Assembly (NCBI GenBank): GCA_029747015.1
Contig: JAKOGI010000108.1
Coordinates: 892,658 to 956,657, forward strand
Source of the DNA: Carnegiea gigantea
Lineage: Eukaryota > Streptophyta > Magnoliopsida > Caryophyllales > Cactaceae
Reading direction: 5' to 3'
DNA: 64,000 nucleotides
Position 1 is the stretch's first letter. Each line of letters begins with the position of its first letter. The translations under genes and the position numbers were made by a program. Shown here piece after piece: positions 24,182 through 35,524 of this stretch. Below the pieces are notes generated by a model. That model was not told the DNA's origin, did not search any database, and saw only the letters and a program-made list of their open reading frames with translations.

Positions 24182-24388
24182 CAAAAATTAAGAAAACAGG
24201 ATCAATGTTTATGTCGCATACATGTGCGATGAATTTAACTGATATGATTGATGTTTAAGGCTTATAATGTACCTAAATCAATTTATCTATCAATATTTAT
24301 GCAACTTAAATCAATGTTGGTATGATGTACCTAAATTAATGCTAGTATACCAACCAACATATCATATTGTAAAGCTTAAAACCTTTAC

Positions 24389-24719
24389 CTTAAAATAATT
24401 CCACCAAAACCACTTGTGATCCTCAGGGGTGTCTCTCCAACATATGAAGGCATCCTTATAGTAAGTTCGAATGGTATCGGATATGGATCGTGTGACATCT
24501 TGATGACCAAACCTACAATAGAGCATTGCCCACAAATTAGATGGAACCGTAGTATGCCTCGGGTTCGTGGATTTTGAAAATGAATGACACCTACCACATG
24601 TCGGTGTTAGGCACAAGTCGTACCCTTGTCAATAGCGTGGTAGGGCCCTCTAATAGAATCTCTGGAGGTTGCGTCTCCTAAAAGTTGTACTGGGCAATAG
24701 ATTTGCTCGAATCATCCAT
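24389..24719 (-). pseudogene. TNP1-like (Transposase_24) gene, 5' exon
   Basis: A plausible start codon lies at 24717-24719 (MDDSSKSIAQYNF, then a stop). After frame changes, the segment near 24460-24390 reads IRTYYKDAFICWRDTPEDHK and then FWWNYFK, followed directly by a donor, GTAAAGG. The W-[RKTG]-x-[IT]-P-x-x-x-[RK]-x-x-[FW]-[WF]-x-x-[FY] pattern is the N-terminal Transposase_24 signature. It is separated from the next exon (21385-21675) by a 2.7-kb intron that has collected repeats. Confidence 0.6.
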
Positions 24720-25032
24720 GCGTACCTACTCCTGCGCAATGTTTGGTAAATCAGTTAGATGAGTGCATGTATTTAAATTAGAAGATTGTATGCGAAACGA
24801 CACTAAATATGATACACTTAGCAATGTCGGACATTGTGCTATGAAGGTGACAAAATGCATGAATACATTTGAGCCTCAAGCAATGCACACTCCGACATGA
24901 AAATATGTTATTCAAATAAGATAACAAATACAAGGAGAAATTGCAACAGAAGTTTGCATACATTTACAATAATCAACACAAGTTCCAACACATAAAAACA
25001 CAAGCTACGTATAAATTAGTCCCTGACGTGCA

Positions 25033-25730
25033 CTACATAAACATTGAATCGGAGAAGTAGTCATCATCATCCTCATAAACATTATCATCGTCTTCTTCTA
25101 GTAACCCCTCGCATCAACCTCCTCGTTGACATTGTCATCTGTGTCATTTTCCTCTTCTTAAACGATATTAACATCATCGTCTATGTCAATATCTCCTAAA
25201 TTTGGCGGGTTGTTGTTTTCATCTATTTGGATTAGTGTATCCTCTTTGGAGGCATCTATTATTGACCTTGGTTTCATTTTCAACACTGTCCATCAATCCT
25301 TTTTACTGTTGCCTTTCATAGGATAAGGCATAAAGCAAACTTGGGTGACTTGACTTGCAAGGACAAATGGATTATACTTGGGATATCTCTTCGTGTGATT
25401 AACATCAACCAATTTGCATGTATCATGGACAACAACACTATTAACGTAGTCATACCAATCACACTTAAACAAGATTGTCTTATATGGACGAATATTCCCA
25501 AGAAAGTACAACTCAATTACATCATGAAAAATGCCATAATATTCCTTTCTATCTGTTCTTTTCACGCACGTGCCGTAATTCATTGTTGACTTGCTTTTCC
25601 CATATTCATATATATGGAAGTTGAAGCCATTGACGTAATAATGATCCCAATGACGAACATGCCTTTTAGGGCCATATGCCAGTGCTCTTAGGATATCGTT
25701 GTTGACATTGGAGTGCAAGACCTACATGGC
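25033..25730 (-). pseudogene. TNP2-like transposase, DUF4216 domain and acidic C-terminus
   Basis: The minus frame 25718-25293 reads ALAYGPKRHVRHWDHYYVNG, then FHIYEYGKS, YYGIFHDVIELYFLGN, TILFKCDWYD and YNPFVLASQVTQVCF. This is the DUF4216 pattern found at the end of plant TNP2 proteins. Downstream, an Asp/Glu-rich tail with frame breaks ends DDDYFSDSMFM at a stop (25033-25035). The domain's role is unknown, but it is fused to or encoded next to the catalytic domain in most plant CACTA elements. An intron probably separates it from the part beginning near 25830. Confidence 0.75.
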
Positions 25731-25829
25731 TGTCATAACCATAAATGGTCAAATATGTTGTCATTATCGTAAAACTACAGAAATATTTCCTGAATGTAAG
25801 GGAAACACATTATGGAAATACGTACATAT

Positions 25830-26770
25830 GCTTTGAATCATTCTAGAAATCTTTCCTCAAACTTTGCCCACACATTCTCAACCCGAACATGAGGGTTTTG
25901 TCGAACCATCTCGACCTCAAAGATCCTACACAATGTAAGGAGAACATCATGTAGTCGTGTTTAATGTATATACGTTTTCCTCGATATGTAATACAGAAAC
26001 TTACCGTTCATATTCTCCTACTAACCCACAATTCGATAGCATATATGCATGCGTCAGTCGATGATCCAAATGATCCAAGAATCACACACTGCCCTCATTC
26101 GGGGCATATCCAACGTTACGGGAGAAAATGTTTGGAAGATTGGCATCAGATTTGTCCTGGTCAATGTTCGTCACATTTCTGGGCAAATTCCATGCCCTAA
26201 TATCAACACTATCATCAAAATAGTTTGCAATGAAGTTCGTTATCTCTTCTATTAAGTACGCATAGCAAATTGAAGGCTTAACACGTGCTTTATTGCCTAC
26301 TTTTCCCTTCAAATGATAAAGAAACCTTTAATCCAATAAATTGAAACATCATTTGTGTACGCAACTTGAGACATGATTTCCATGAATCATATCATACATT
26401 TCATAGTCATAAATCCATCAATATTGAACCGAGCCTCTAAGTTTCAGTTCAGTAGGTAAGTGGACAAATAGATACTCTATTACATTGAAGAATGCAGGGG
26501 GGAAAAACTCGTTCCAACTTGCATAATATTTTTGCAATGTTATTCTCCAAATAGACTATGTCATTAACATGCAATTTGGAGGAATATAAATCTCAAAAGA
26601 ACTGACTAAGCTCAGTTAGCACATTCCAGACATTGGTGGGTAAGAGATCTCTGAAAGTCAGGGGCAACAAACGCTGCATGAAAATATGACAATCATGACT
26701 TTTCAAGTTATGTAGTGAAGCATTTCTTACGTCCACACACCTACTCAAGTTCGAGGTATAACCGCCTGGG
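25830..26770 (-). pseudogene. TNP2-like transposase, DUF4218 region
   Basis: Minus-strand segments in order: FMQRLLPLTFRDLLPTNVWN and VLTELSQFF, then a stop, then NNIAKILCKLERVFPPAFFN and VIEYLFVHLPTEL. Next come KARVKPSICYAYLIEEITNF and FEVEMVRQNPHVRVENVWAK. These match the order and motifs of DUF4218 and the linker to DUF4216 in plant CACTA transposases. Stops and frame changes near 26580 and 26400 break the frame. The last segment ends before a GTATTT donor near 25825. Confidence 0.75.
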
Positions 26771-28310
26771 AATTTCAATTTACAGATCCATTCACACACC
26801 ACCTTTCTATGCTCCTTCTGTAAAACATATGGAGCTTGTGGCATAACTTCTCGTCGGCTTCCTTCACCCGCTTCAACAACGCGGACATTAAGTTTCCTAC
26901 GTTTACAATGAGTAAGCATGTCCTTCCTCACGTTGAGGTCATCTTTTGTTTTATCCTTTACATTCATCACCATGTTAATTATTTGCTTGAAAATATTTTT
27001 CTCAATGTGCATGACGTCCATGTTGTGCCGATTTAATAGCTTGCTCCTAACAAGGGAGTCCCCAAAATATGCTACGTCTTGTCGAATTATGAGACTGTTC
27101 ATAGCTATCCACTTTTCCCTTATGATCTGATGCCTTTGGGAGCAAAGACACACGACTCCAAACTTGCTCCCCGATCAACATAGGAGGAGAATGGTCCTCC
27201 CTATTTTTGTAAAATGCAGATTTATTACGCCGAAATTTATGATCCTTTGGGAAAAATTGGCGATGACAGTCAAACCAGGATTGCTTGTTCCCATATGCTA
27301 ACCTGAATGCTTTTGTGTATTCCATACAATGGGGGTATACTAATCTTCCAGCAGTCATCTAGCCAGAGAGCATGCCATAAGCAGGGAAGTCACTCACAAT
27401 CCAAAGAATGGTAACTTTCACTGAGAAATTTTGCCTCAGGGATACATCACATGTCAGTATTCCTTCATTCTACAGTTGCACAAGTTCTTCAATAAGAGAT
27501 TGCATATATATGTCCAGATTTCCTTTTGGATTCTTTGGACTAGGGATGGGGAGAGCAATGAACATGAACTGTCTTTTTTTACATATCCATACGGGCAAAT
27601 TATAAGGGGTCACAATCACTGGCCAGCATGAATATGTTTGACCATAATGGCCAAATGGTGAGAAGCAATCAGTGCACAAGCCTAGCCTTACATTACATGG
27701 TTCGGCAGTAAACGAAGGATAGGAAGCGTCTAGATGTTTCCATGCCTTGCTATCCGATGGATGTTCCATGACCCCAGGAGGGTGCTTGTGCTCATGGTGC
27801 CATCTCATACTCTTAGCAGTTTTCTTTGTTGCATAAAGACGCTATAGTCGAGGTCTAATGGGGAAAAATATTAGTTGCTTCTTTGAGATTTGCCTTCCTT
27901 ATTTGCTCGTCCTCAAGTATCTTCCTTCATTACAAAAAGAGCATCTATCTAGGTCATCTGTCTCCTTCCAAAATAACATGTAACCATTGGGGCAAACGAC
28001 TATTTTACGATGTGGAAGTTTAAGACCCGTAAGCAACTTCTTAATCTCATAGTAATTGCCCACCATTGTTGTTATTTAGGCATATGTCCTTCATAAAGGA
28101 TGCAATACTATCAACCGCTCGATGGGGTAGATTATATTCACATTTTAGATTGGTAAGCCGTGCAACAGCTTTCAGTGACATTTCACATCCCTCGTATAAT
28201 GGTCTCTCTACCGCCTTGAGGAGTTCAAGGAACCTTTTCACCTCTGGAATTGGTTCATGCTTCTCATTGTGTGGCAGCTCTTGTAATAACGCGGATGACG
28301 CAGGTACATA
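26771..28310 (-). pseudogene. TNP2-like transposase, catalytic Transposase_21 region
   Basis: From 28310 leftward the minus strand gives LLKAVERPLYEGCEMSLKAV, then KIVVCPNGYMLFWKETDDLD with a CSFC zinc-like pair. It continues with MRWHHEHKHPPGVMEHPSDS, DCFSPFGHYGQTYSCWPVIV, the DUF-linked GRLVYPHCMEYTKAF and WFDCHRQFFPKDHKFRRNK, and HNMDVMHIEKNIFKQIINMV. These are the hallmark blocks of the En/Spm TNP2 catalytic region (PF02992). The protein would cut and rejoin the CACTA ends. Breaks include an in-frame TAG at 27359-27361 where the family has Trp. The gene is cut at 28310 by the gypsy insertion; its 5' end is found at 39594-39924. Confidence 0.85.
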
Positions 28311-28315
28311 GGCAT

Positions 28316-29727
28316 TGTTAGCAGTTTTACTTAACCGCAAGTGCACGGCGTAGCTGTAGCTAGCAACCGGCAAGTACGGGTCGAATCCACAGGGAACTTG
28401 GTTACAACTACTAGAACTAATTGGACTAACTCAAGTTAGGCAGTTGTCGAGTGAAATTGGTTTAATTGATTCTAACTCTATTTGGTCTAAGTCAATAATG
28501 AGAAAGGAATCCTGGATTGGGGTTCACCGCACTGTGACGTTCATTAGAAAATAAACTAGGTCGTGTGAATCTGCCCATAATATAATTGAAATGGAATTAT
28601 TACCGGTTTAAAGCATCTACGCCTACTTTCAAAGGTCATTAGACTGATCAGACTAACCTAGTTGTCGACTTTCGTGAAACTAGAATAACAAGACCACAAG
28701 ATCATGTAATTTAAATTCCCAATTGCACTCCCAACTACTTTCGTGTCAAGTAATTCAATTGCTCACAAAGCTACTCTAAGTAAAGGACCTAACTTTCGTT
28801 AGTCTCCTAAACTCTAATTAAGAATATGAATGAAACCCTCTCAGGCAATTCATCGAACACCTGGCATGCTAAGTGAGAGTTCAATTATACTCTGGCGTAA
28901 TTCACAAAAACCTAGAATTAACAATCCAATTTACATCACAGGGGCTACGCCCAATCCAAGATTAAGGAATTTAGCCGCTAAACATGTTTTCAAACAACAT
29001 CTCAATCAAGAACAATAACATGTCAAGGAATATAGAACTTGAACTAAAACGAAAGAAAAGGTGGTAGAAAGGTGTACCCTGAACAATCTGCAACAATATT
29101 CAATCGAAAGCGTCAACAAATTTTGATCCAAAGCTTGAATTCAATAGCACAATAAGCAAAACCTAAGAGCCCTAGAAATCGCCTAAAACGAGAGAGAAGA
29201 AAAGGTAGAATGAATAAAAAACGGAATTACAATCCCAAAACACGATAAAACAGCGACAACTAAAGTGGCACGGTCGTGCCAGACGGCACGGGGGCCCCGT
29301 GCCAAATTTCTGCCGGACGAAAACGCGGGACCCGGCAAAAAGGACAACCATGCCACACAGCACGGCCACACCGTGCCATGTGGCACGGTCGTGCCGCGTG
29401 GCACGGCTAGGCCATGCCACGTGGCGCCGGTTCGGGTTTGTCGGGTTGTCGCGGTTTTTTTCCTTGTCGCGTGTGTCCGATTCTCCGGGGCTTCCGTGCG
29501 ACGCTTTTTCGTAGCTTTTCTCGCCTTCTTGACACTCGTTTTTGCTAAATGCTGTTCATCTTTCTGTTTCTTCAATAGAGTTCCTGAAAATATCGAAAGA
29601 TGTTATATGAGTTAAAAGTATGCAAAAGGAGGCCGATTTGACCCTTCCTTAACACAATTAAACGTGAAAACGGGGGGGAAAATGGGTCAAATAGGGGCTA
29701 AAAATAGTACAAAATAGAGGTTCATCA
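28316..29727 (-). repeat. LTR A (solo-LTR configuration)
   Basis: Plus-strand ends are TGTTAGCAG and TTCATCA. GGCAT lies on both sides (28311-28315 and 29728-29732), exactly as for a solo LTR. It differs from LTRs B and C at several shared positions, for example near 28460, 28500 and 28825. It contains a GC-rich block with inverted repeats (29264-29425), including a GCCACGTGGC palindrome with a G-box core at 29416-29425. Confidence 0.85.
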
Positions 29728-29732
29728 GGCAT

Positions 29733-30063
29733 CCATCACCATATCCCTCATAGGGTTGGGTATTACTTGTGCATCAGATGAGAAAGTTGGAGCTCCATCA
29801 TTTTCGACAAATGTTTCACCATGATGCACTCACCTGTAATGGTTTGGACAAAACCCTCGCTGGTACAAAAGTAACTTGATCGTGTCTACATCAAGGTATG
29901 GTACATTGCGTCACTTCACGTAGGGATACTTCGGTTTCTGGCACCTCTGAAACTCTTCTTGCGCACAAGCAACCTTAATAAACTCATCCACTTTCTGAAC
30001 GAATACCTTGCTTAGATACTTCCCCTCTATTCTATTGTACATCCATTCCCCACTTGGATCCAT
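29733..30063 (-). pseudogene. TNP2-like N-terminal domain, duplicated copy
   Basis: Start codon at 30061-30063 (MDPSGEWMYNR). The frame continues through a putative Transpos_assoc domain (VPYLDVDTIKLLLYQRGFCP, then VHHGETFVEND) and ends MRDMVMDA at the LTR insertion point, where the family frame resumes at 28310 (YVPASS). In-frame stops at 29911-29913 and 29830-29832 occupy places where a Cys and a Trp are expected. The second stop could instead be part of a splice donor (CAG, GTGAGT). Both changes are also in the other copy, so they predate the duplication. Confidence 0.75.
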
Positions 30064-30851
30064 TGTCTCATGAGGAACTGTACATATTACTAGCCAATTA
30101 TGTTAATACTATTCGGCACCATGCAACGAATGCAATTACATATATCTAATGCAGTCCTTGCTCGATAAGTTAAGTAAATAATAGACAGAGGTAACTAGTA
30201 TGAATAATTACTTTGTATCTGAATTCAACTACACTAACTATCATAATTAGATTTTATTCAATTTAATTATTATGAATTTCTACTAATTTTAATATTACAA
30301 AAAGGGATACTCATACAATGTAAACTATGTTTCTTCTGTAATAGTGAATAAGATGCCTACCAAACCCCCTATTTCAAGGTAAGTCTCAAATAGACTGACA
30401 ATGCCAATACTTTGTCGTTAGACCACCTGAAGTTAGAATTGAGAAGTTTCAAAATCTCACCCAGAATACTTAGATCTGCCACTAGGTAAGCTCTTAATTA
30501 TTTTGACATTTAAGTTTCATATGCCTTTGCCACTTGACTATTAGTCATTGTTCTTGGATTTAAACTTATGAGTAAATGACAAAAAACTACAAAATAAAAG
30601 CAATTTTTGCACGAAAGTTATATGGATTTGTCTTGGCGCTAGTCAATTTAGGTTGAGGTCATAACTTGATTTCTAGCCTCAATTTAAGTCAAAATCTAGA
30701 TTGTTTGAATTAGATAATTAATCAAACACAGATCAATTTTATCACGTCTAAAAATGTGAAAATGTGTGGTACACTTATTTATTTGTGTACGAAAGTTGTT
30801 GGACACACTGAGAGAATCCCATACGTAAGAGTTTCACTCCTTCAAACAAGA

Positions 30852-30923
30852 GTTGCAGTAGTATAGTGGTGAGTATTCCTGCCTGTCATGCGGGTGACCC
30901 GGGTTCGATCCCTGGCAACGGGG
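30852..30923 (+). tRNA. tRNA-Asp(GTC)-like gene, copy 1, possibly a pseudogene
   Basis: Box A TAGTATAGTGG, anticodon stem-loop CCTGC-CTGTCAT-GCGGG with anticodon GTC, and box B GGTTCGATCC are in the correct spacing for 72 nt. TTTT follows within about 10 bp. The acceptor stem is weak: GTTGCAG against CAACGGG leaves mismatches at pairs 1-72, 5-68 and 6-67, so it may be non-functional. The T-stem has CCTGG where copy 2 has CCCGG. It lies within the CACTA element, about 790 bp upstream of the TNP2 start and divergent from it. Confidence 0.75.
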
Positions 30924-31754
30924 GTAATGATTTTGCTGGCTGCATTTCATTTTTATAGAAAACCATTGTGAAGCCGAGATTGAGATGAACGTCGCCCATT
31001 TTTCTAATTGCACTTCACATTGTGGTGGTAAATCCCTAATCTTATCCAATTCACTGACAAACTTGTTGACTATATCATTCATCATTTACCAAAAAGGTAG
31101 GATTATTGCATTTCTCCAACCTTTGCCCCCATCCCATGATGTAAAATAACATCATTATTATCTATGAAGTGATCTATGCTGGCCTTGCTGGTTGAAAAAG
31201 AGAAGAAAAGGGGGAATTTTTTTTTGGGGGGGTTGGTTCCAAGTTTTGTATAGTTTCTTTGCTGCTTGTGTGCTGTGCACTTCTAACTACGACTAGATGG
31301 TGAACTAAATATGCTCAGAATGGAGTATGCTCCATTAGATAGTCACAATAACTTTTCCTTCTATTTTAGTTTTGATTAGACATACATTTTTTTGTTTCCA
31401 TGTCTAGCATCCTTTCTCATTGACATCCATGTTTTCCCTTATAAACTGACTACTATTATTAGGATATTCATTCTGTCTTCTCTTTGATCTTGAACAAGAA
31501 TCTTATTTACAAGCCAAACTTACCAAGCCAAGACCAGCACAGTTGCTTATTGAATCCACTTCAAGTGGTTCTTGGAATTCTCTTTCAGCTGGAGAGTTAC
31601 GGCTAATGTGCATGATTTCTGTAAGAAAACCTCTATGCAACTAAATTCAATTAGCCACTATCATATTGACTTACTACATATACATGAGAAATCCAAGGCA
31701 CTCTACAGTAAGTGCATGATTTTTCAACTAAAATTGGGGGAAATTCCAAATGCA

Positions 31755-32202
31755 CGTTGGGATTCTCCGAGGGGTGCCCGCTGAATTGCTCCCTCTCCAC
31801 GAATGTGATCAGTGCGGGGCTGAGCTCGAAGTTGTTAGCCTCGATGGCGGGGCTAACGATAGAGGAGGTTACGCCCGATGCTTGTGGCAAGGCATAATCT
31901 CGCAGCACTCTTTGGCTTTGCTCGGCCATCTGTATTTGTGCTTGGTGCCTTCTCCTTTCACCGCTTTGCCTTCGAGCAGTGGCTTCGATTTCAGGGTCAA
32001 AAGGGGCAAGTGGTTGATCCCTTTGACTACGCCTGCGCATACAAAACCAACACTACCAAGGCGTAAAACAGTTTCAAGCACAATAAAGGGGAGGAGGGAA
32101 ACAATGAAGGGATGAAAAGAAAAAGAAAAAGCCTAGTCTAGAGTACGCTAATCGGTTCTAATATTGCAAGGCACAAGTTCCCCGGCAACGGCGCCAAAAA
32201 CT
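31755..32202 (-). pseudogene. Truncated gypsy gag 5' end with leader and PBS
   Basis: The minus frame starts at 32040 (MRRRSQRDQPLAPFDPEIEA) and matches the N-terminus of the gag at 38014. It is intact through HPSENPNVHL, then runs into CACTA sequence at 31754. The leader contains the primer-binding site complement CCCCGGCAACGGCGCCA at 32180-32196, next to LTR B. This is the left product of the rearrangement. Confidence 0.85.
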
Positions 32203-33613
32203 TGTTAGCAGTTTTACTTAACCGCAAGTGCACGGCGTAGCTGTAGCTAGCAACCGGCAAGTACGGGTCGAATCCACAGGGAACTTGGTTTCAACTACTA
32301 GAACTAATTGGACTAACTCAAGCTAGGCAGTTGTCGAGTGAAGTTGGTTTAGCTAATTCTAACTCTATTTGGTCTAAGACAATAATGAGAAGAAAATCCT
32401 GGATTGGGGTTCACCGCACTATGACGTTCATTGGAAAATACACTAGGTCGTGTGAATCTGCCTGTAAGATAATTGAAATGGAATTATTACCGGTTTAAAG
32501 CATCTACGCCTACTTTCGAAGGTCATTAGACTGATCAGACTAACCTAGTTGTCGACTTTCGTGAAACTAGAATAACAAGACCACAAGATCATGTAATTTA
32601 AATTCCCAATTGCACCCCCAACTACTTTCGTGTCAAGTAATTCAATTGCTCACAAAGCTACTCTAAGTAAAGGACCTAACTTTCGTTAGTCTCCTAAACT
32701 CTAATTAAGAACATGAATGAAACCCTCTCAGGCAATTCATCGAACACCTGGCATGCTAAGTGAGAGTTCAATTATACTCTGGCGTAATTCACAAAAACCT
32801 AGAATTAACAATCCAATTTACATCACAGGGGCTACGCCCAATCCAAGATTAAGGAATTTAGCCGCTAAACATGTTTTCAAACAACATCTCAATCAAGAAC
32901 AATAACATGTCAAGGAATATAGAACTTGAACTAAAACGAAAAAAAGGGGTAGAAAGGTGTACCCTGAACAATCTGCAACAATATTCAATCGAAAGCGTCA
33001 ACAAATTTTGATCCAAAGCTTGAATTCAATAGCACAATAAGCAAAAACTAAGAGCCCTAGAAATCGCCTAAAACGAGAGAGAAGAAAAGGTCGAATGAAT
33101 AAAAAACCGGAATTACAATCCCAAAACACGATAAAACAGCGACAACTAAAGTGGCACGGTCGTGCCAGACGGCACGGGGGCCCCGTGCCAAATTTCTGCC
33201 GGACGAAAACGCGGGACCCGGCAAAAAGGACAACCATGCCACACAGCACGGCCAGGCCGTGCCATGTGGCACGGTCGTGCCGCGTGGCACGGCTAGGCCA
33301 TGCCACGTGGCGCCGGTTCGGGTTTGTCGGGTTGTCGCAGTTTTTTTCCTTGTCGCGTGTGTCCGATTCTCCGAGGCTTCCGTGCGACGCTTTTTCGTAG
33401 CTTTTCTCGCCTTCTTGGCACTCCTTTCTGCTAAATGCTGTTCATCTTTCTGTTTCTTCAATAGAGTTCCTGAAAATATCGAAAGATGTTATATGAGTTA
33501 AAAGTATGCAAAAGGAGGCCGATTTGACCCTTCCTTAACACAATTAAACGTGAAAACGGGGGGGGAAATGGGTCAAATAGGGGCTAAAAATAGTACAAAA
33601 TAGAGGTTCATCA
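32203..33613 (-). repeat. LTR B (internal LTR with PBS on one side and polypurine side on the other)
   Basis: Ends TGTTAGCAG and TTCATCA. On its left is the PBS; on its right, minus-strand GCATGGGGGTG, the polypurine tract expected before a 3' LTR. No target duplication adjoins it. This position is only produced by LTR-LTR recombination between copies, not by ordinary insertion. It is nearly identical to LTR C. Confidence 0.85.
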
Positions 33614-35524
33614 CACCCCCATGCTTATCTCTTGCTTGTCCTCAAGCAAGACTATGCTATGAAAAATCAGGGAGGATGGTGGACCTCTAAACACACCCTC
33701 TTCAAGGGAAAGGATGGATGCCGATGAATCACGCTAATCATGCATAGAAGGTAGTCCAGTCAAGGTGCGGCAGATAATCTCAATGAAAATGTATGCAATG
33801 TCACCCATGAATCATCTTGCCCATATGAAACACACAACATACCCCAAATATTGAAGCACATAGTAAGACATAACCTTCCTTAACAAATGGTGAGTAAGTA
33901 GGACTGGTAGGACCTCACTTTAGGGCAAAGTGGAGCACTCCCCTCAATGTGTTTGAAATATGTAACAAGGGTACGCTCAATACTCCAACCAATCAGGCAA
34001 CTACCATATGCTTGGTAAAGTTCTCTACTCTCCACCACGAGAATGCAATATGCAATGTGTCAATCATGAGGGCTTGCAATAGGGATGTAATGGGGCTAAG
34101 GTCAAAGGTGAGAAGTGGAATAATTTGGGAAAGTGGAGCTATTAGTCAAAGACTAGGGAGCAGGAACACTTCCACAATTCAGCATTATAGATACAACTTC
34201 ACACCAACTTACGAATTGAGTGGCAAAGCTCGCAAAAACCTCAAGGAGAAAACAACAAGCTTATTGCAAAAAGCTTCCATGCTACCCGTTTTATTTGCAA
34301 CTTCTCATTTCATTTTCTTTTTTTTTTTTTTTTGAGAAGCAAAAAAAAGGATGCACATTGGATAGCGTTGGAAGTACAAAAATTAATTCGCAATTTTCCC
34401 AAAACGAGCCACTAGTATTATGCCCGCAGTGAATGATCAAATGCCCCAAACATGCCCAACTACATTGTGGAAGTATCGCCCCACTAGACACCTTGACAAG
34501 GATGAAGGAAGTATACACAGGTCAAGCGTGTAATTAATGTGGTGCAACAACAACGACTGGGGGAAAGGCTCAAAGGGCTAGCAAAGGGACAGCATGCAAC
34601 AACGGGTGGCTTTCTGGCTAATGTGGCTACATGAATAAAGATCGCCTCAATCATGTCGGCACATGTAATTGCTAAATGCAGTTTCAAGGAGAACAAGACC
34701 AAGTTCTAGAGATGCATCATGGAGGAGTCACACATGAAGGGAAATGGAGACTATATGTAATGAATAGTCATTAGGCTCAAAATCTCACAGGTAAACCTAC
34801 CACAGTCAAGTGACTTACTCTGGGGTATGTCCCATTCATCAAGGTTAGTCAAGTCAAGCCACATGAATCTCAGGGGTAGCTAGCATGCAACACAGGGCGA
34901 AGAAACTACAGATGACAAAACAAACACAATTTGCCCAAAAACTCACACCAAGACAAGTTACGCCTCAACACACAACCCAACATGATCAATCAATCATCAC
35001 CCCTTTCAATCTCATCACAAGAGGGGTTTTCGCAAACTGTAAATTTTTTTTTTTTTTCAAAGCAATAAAACTAACTACTAAAGCAATAAAGTTATAAAGG
35101 ATAATGAAGAGAAGGGTAAGAGATGGTACCTGAGAAGCTTACGAATGCCCGACTCGATCATTTCTCCTTTTGAATGCAAAAGCTAATCCTATATGCTCTA
35201 AACTATATGCTCGAATAAAATAAAAAGGCAAAAACAACAAAGTGCATGACATGAAATCCTATCTAAATGATGCAAATGCAAGTGATATCATCACCTACCC
35301 CCACAATGTTACCAGAAAGCGACGAGCTCACACCCCCATGCTTGAGATTTTCATTGTCCTCAATGAAAAGGACGCAGAAAAGAAACAAGGGGAGGGAAAG
35401 GGGGGAAAAGGGTGGGTGACACACACACACACACTCGCTTTTTTTTTTTTTTTTTAAGAACTATAAATACCTTGGGTTGCCTCCCAAGAAGCGCTTGTTT
35501 TAGGTCCTAAGCTTGACCGTTACC
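33614..35524 (-). other. Non-coding 3' internal region of the gypsy element
   Basis: No pol sequence is present between the gag-protease stop and LTR B. The minus strand starts just after the protease with TTGGGAGGCAACCCAAGG, a phrase common downstream of coding sequence in non-autonomous gypsy elements. The polypurine tract is at about 33614-33624. Homopolymer T-runs occur at 34319-34333 and 35440-35455, the latter after an (AC)n run. Confidence 0.6.

Larger units (their letters stand above)
29728..31754. repeat. Duplicated CACTA segment, copy 1 (2027 bp; pairs with 39589-41615)
   Basis: Base-for-base collinear with 39589-41615 at a constant offset of 9861 bp. Reading by eye I count roughly a dozen substitutions, so the duplication is recent. 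It carries the 5' end of the TNP2 gene and a tRNA-Asp-like gene. Its right edge joins gag sequence at a 4-bp overlap, TGCA (31751-31754). The small minus frame 31085-30945 (starting MMNDIVNKFVSELDKIRDL) is unrecognised and occurs in both copies. Confidence 0.9.

Noticed and set aside
23798..24191. Overlapping frames rich in Tyr, Ile, Cys and Val
   Set aside because: They come from (TA)n and (GT)n repeats, not coding sequence.
29172..29615. Open frames of 80-130 codons on both strands, repeated at 32998-33501 and 38973-39476
   Set aside because: They lie inside LTRs, follow a GC-rich inverted-repeat block, and are open on both strands because of composition. No domain is recognisable.
31750..32115. 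Plus-strand frame of 121 codons, repeated at 37724-38089
   Set aside because: Antisense shadow of the gag N-terminus and leader on the minus strand.
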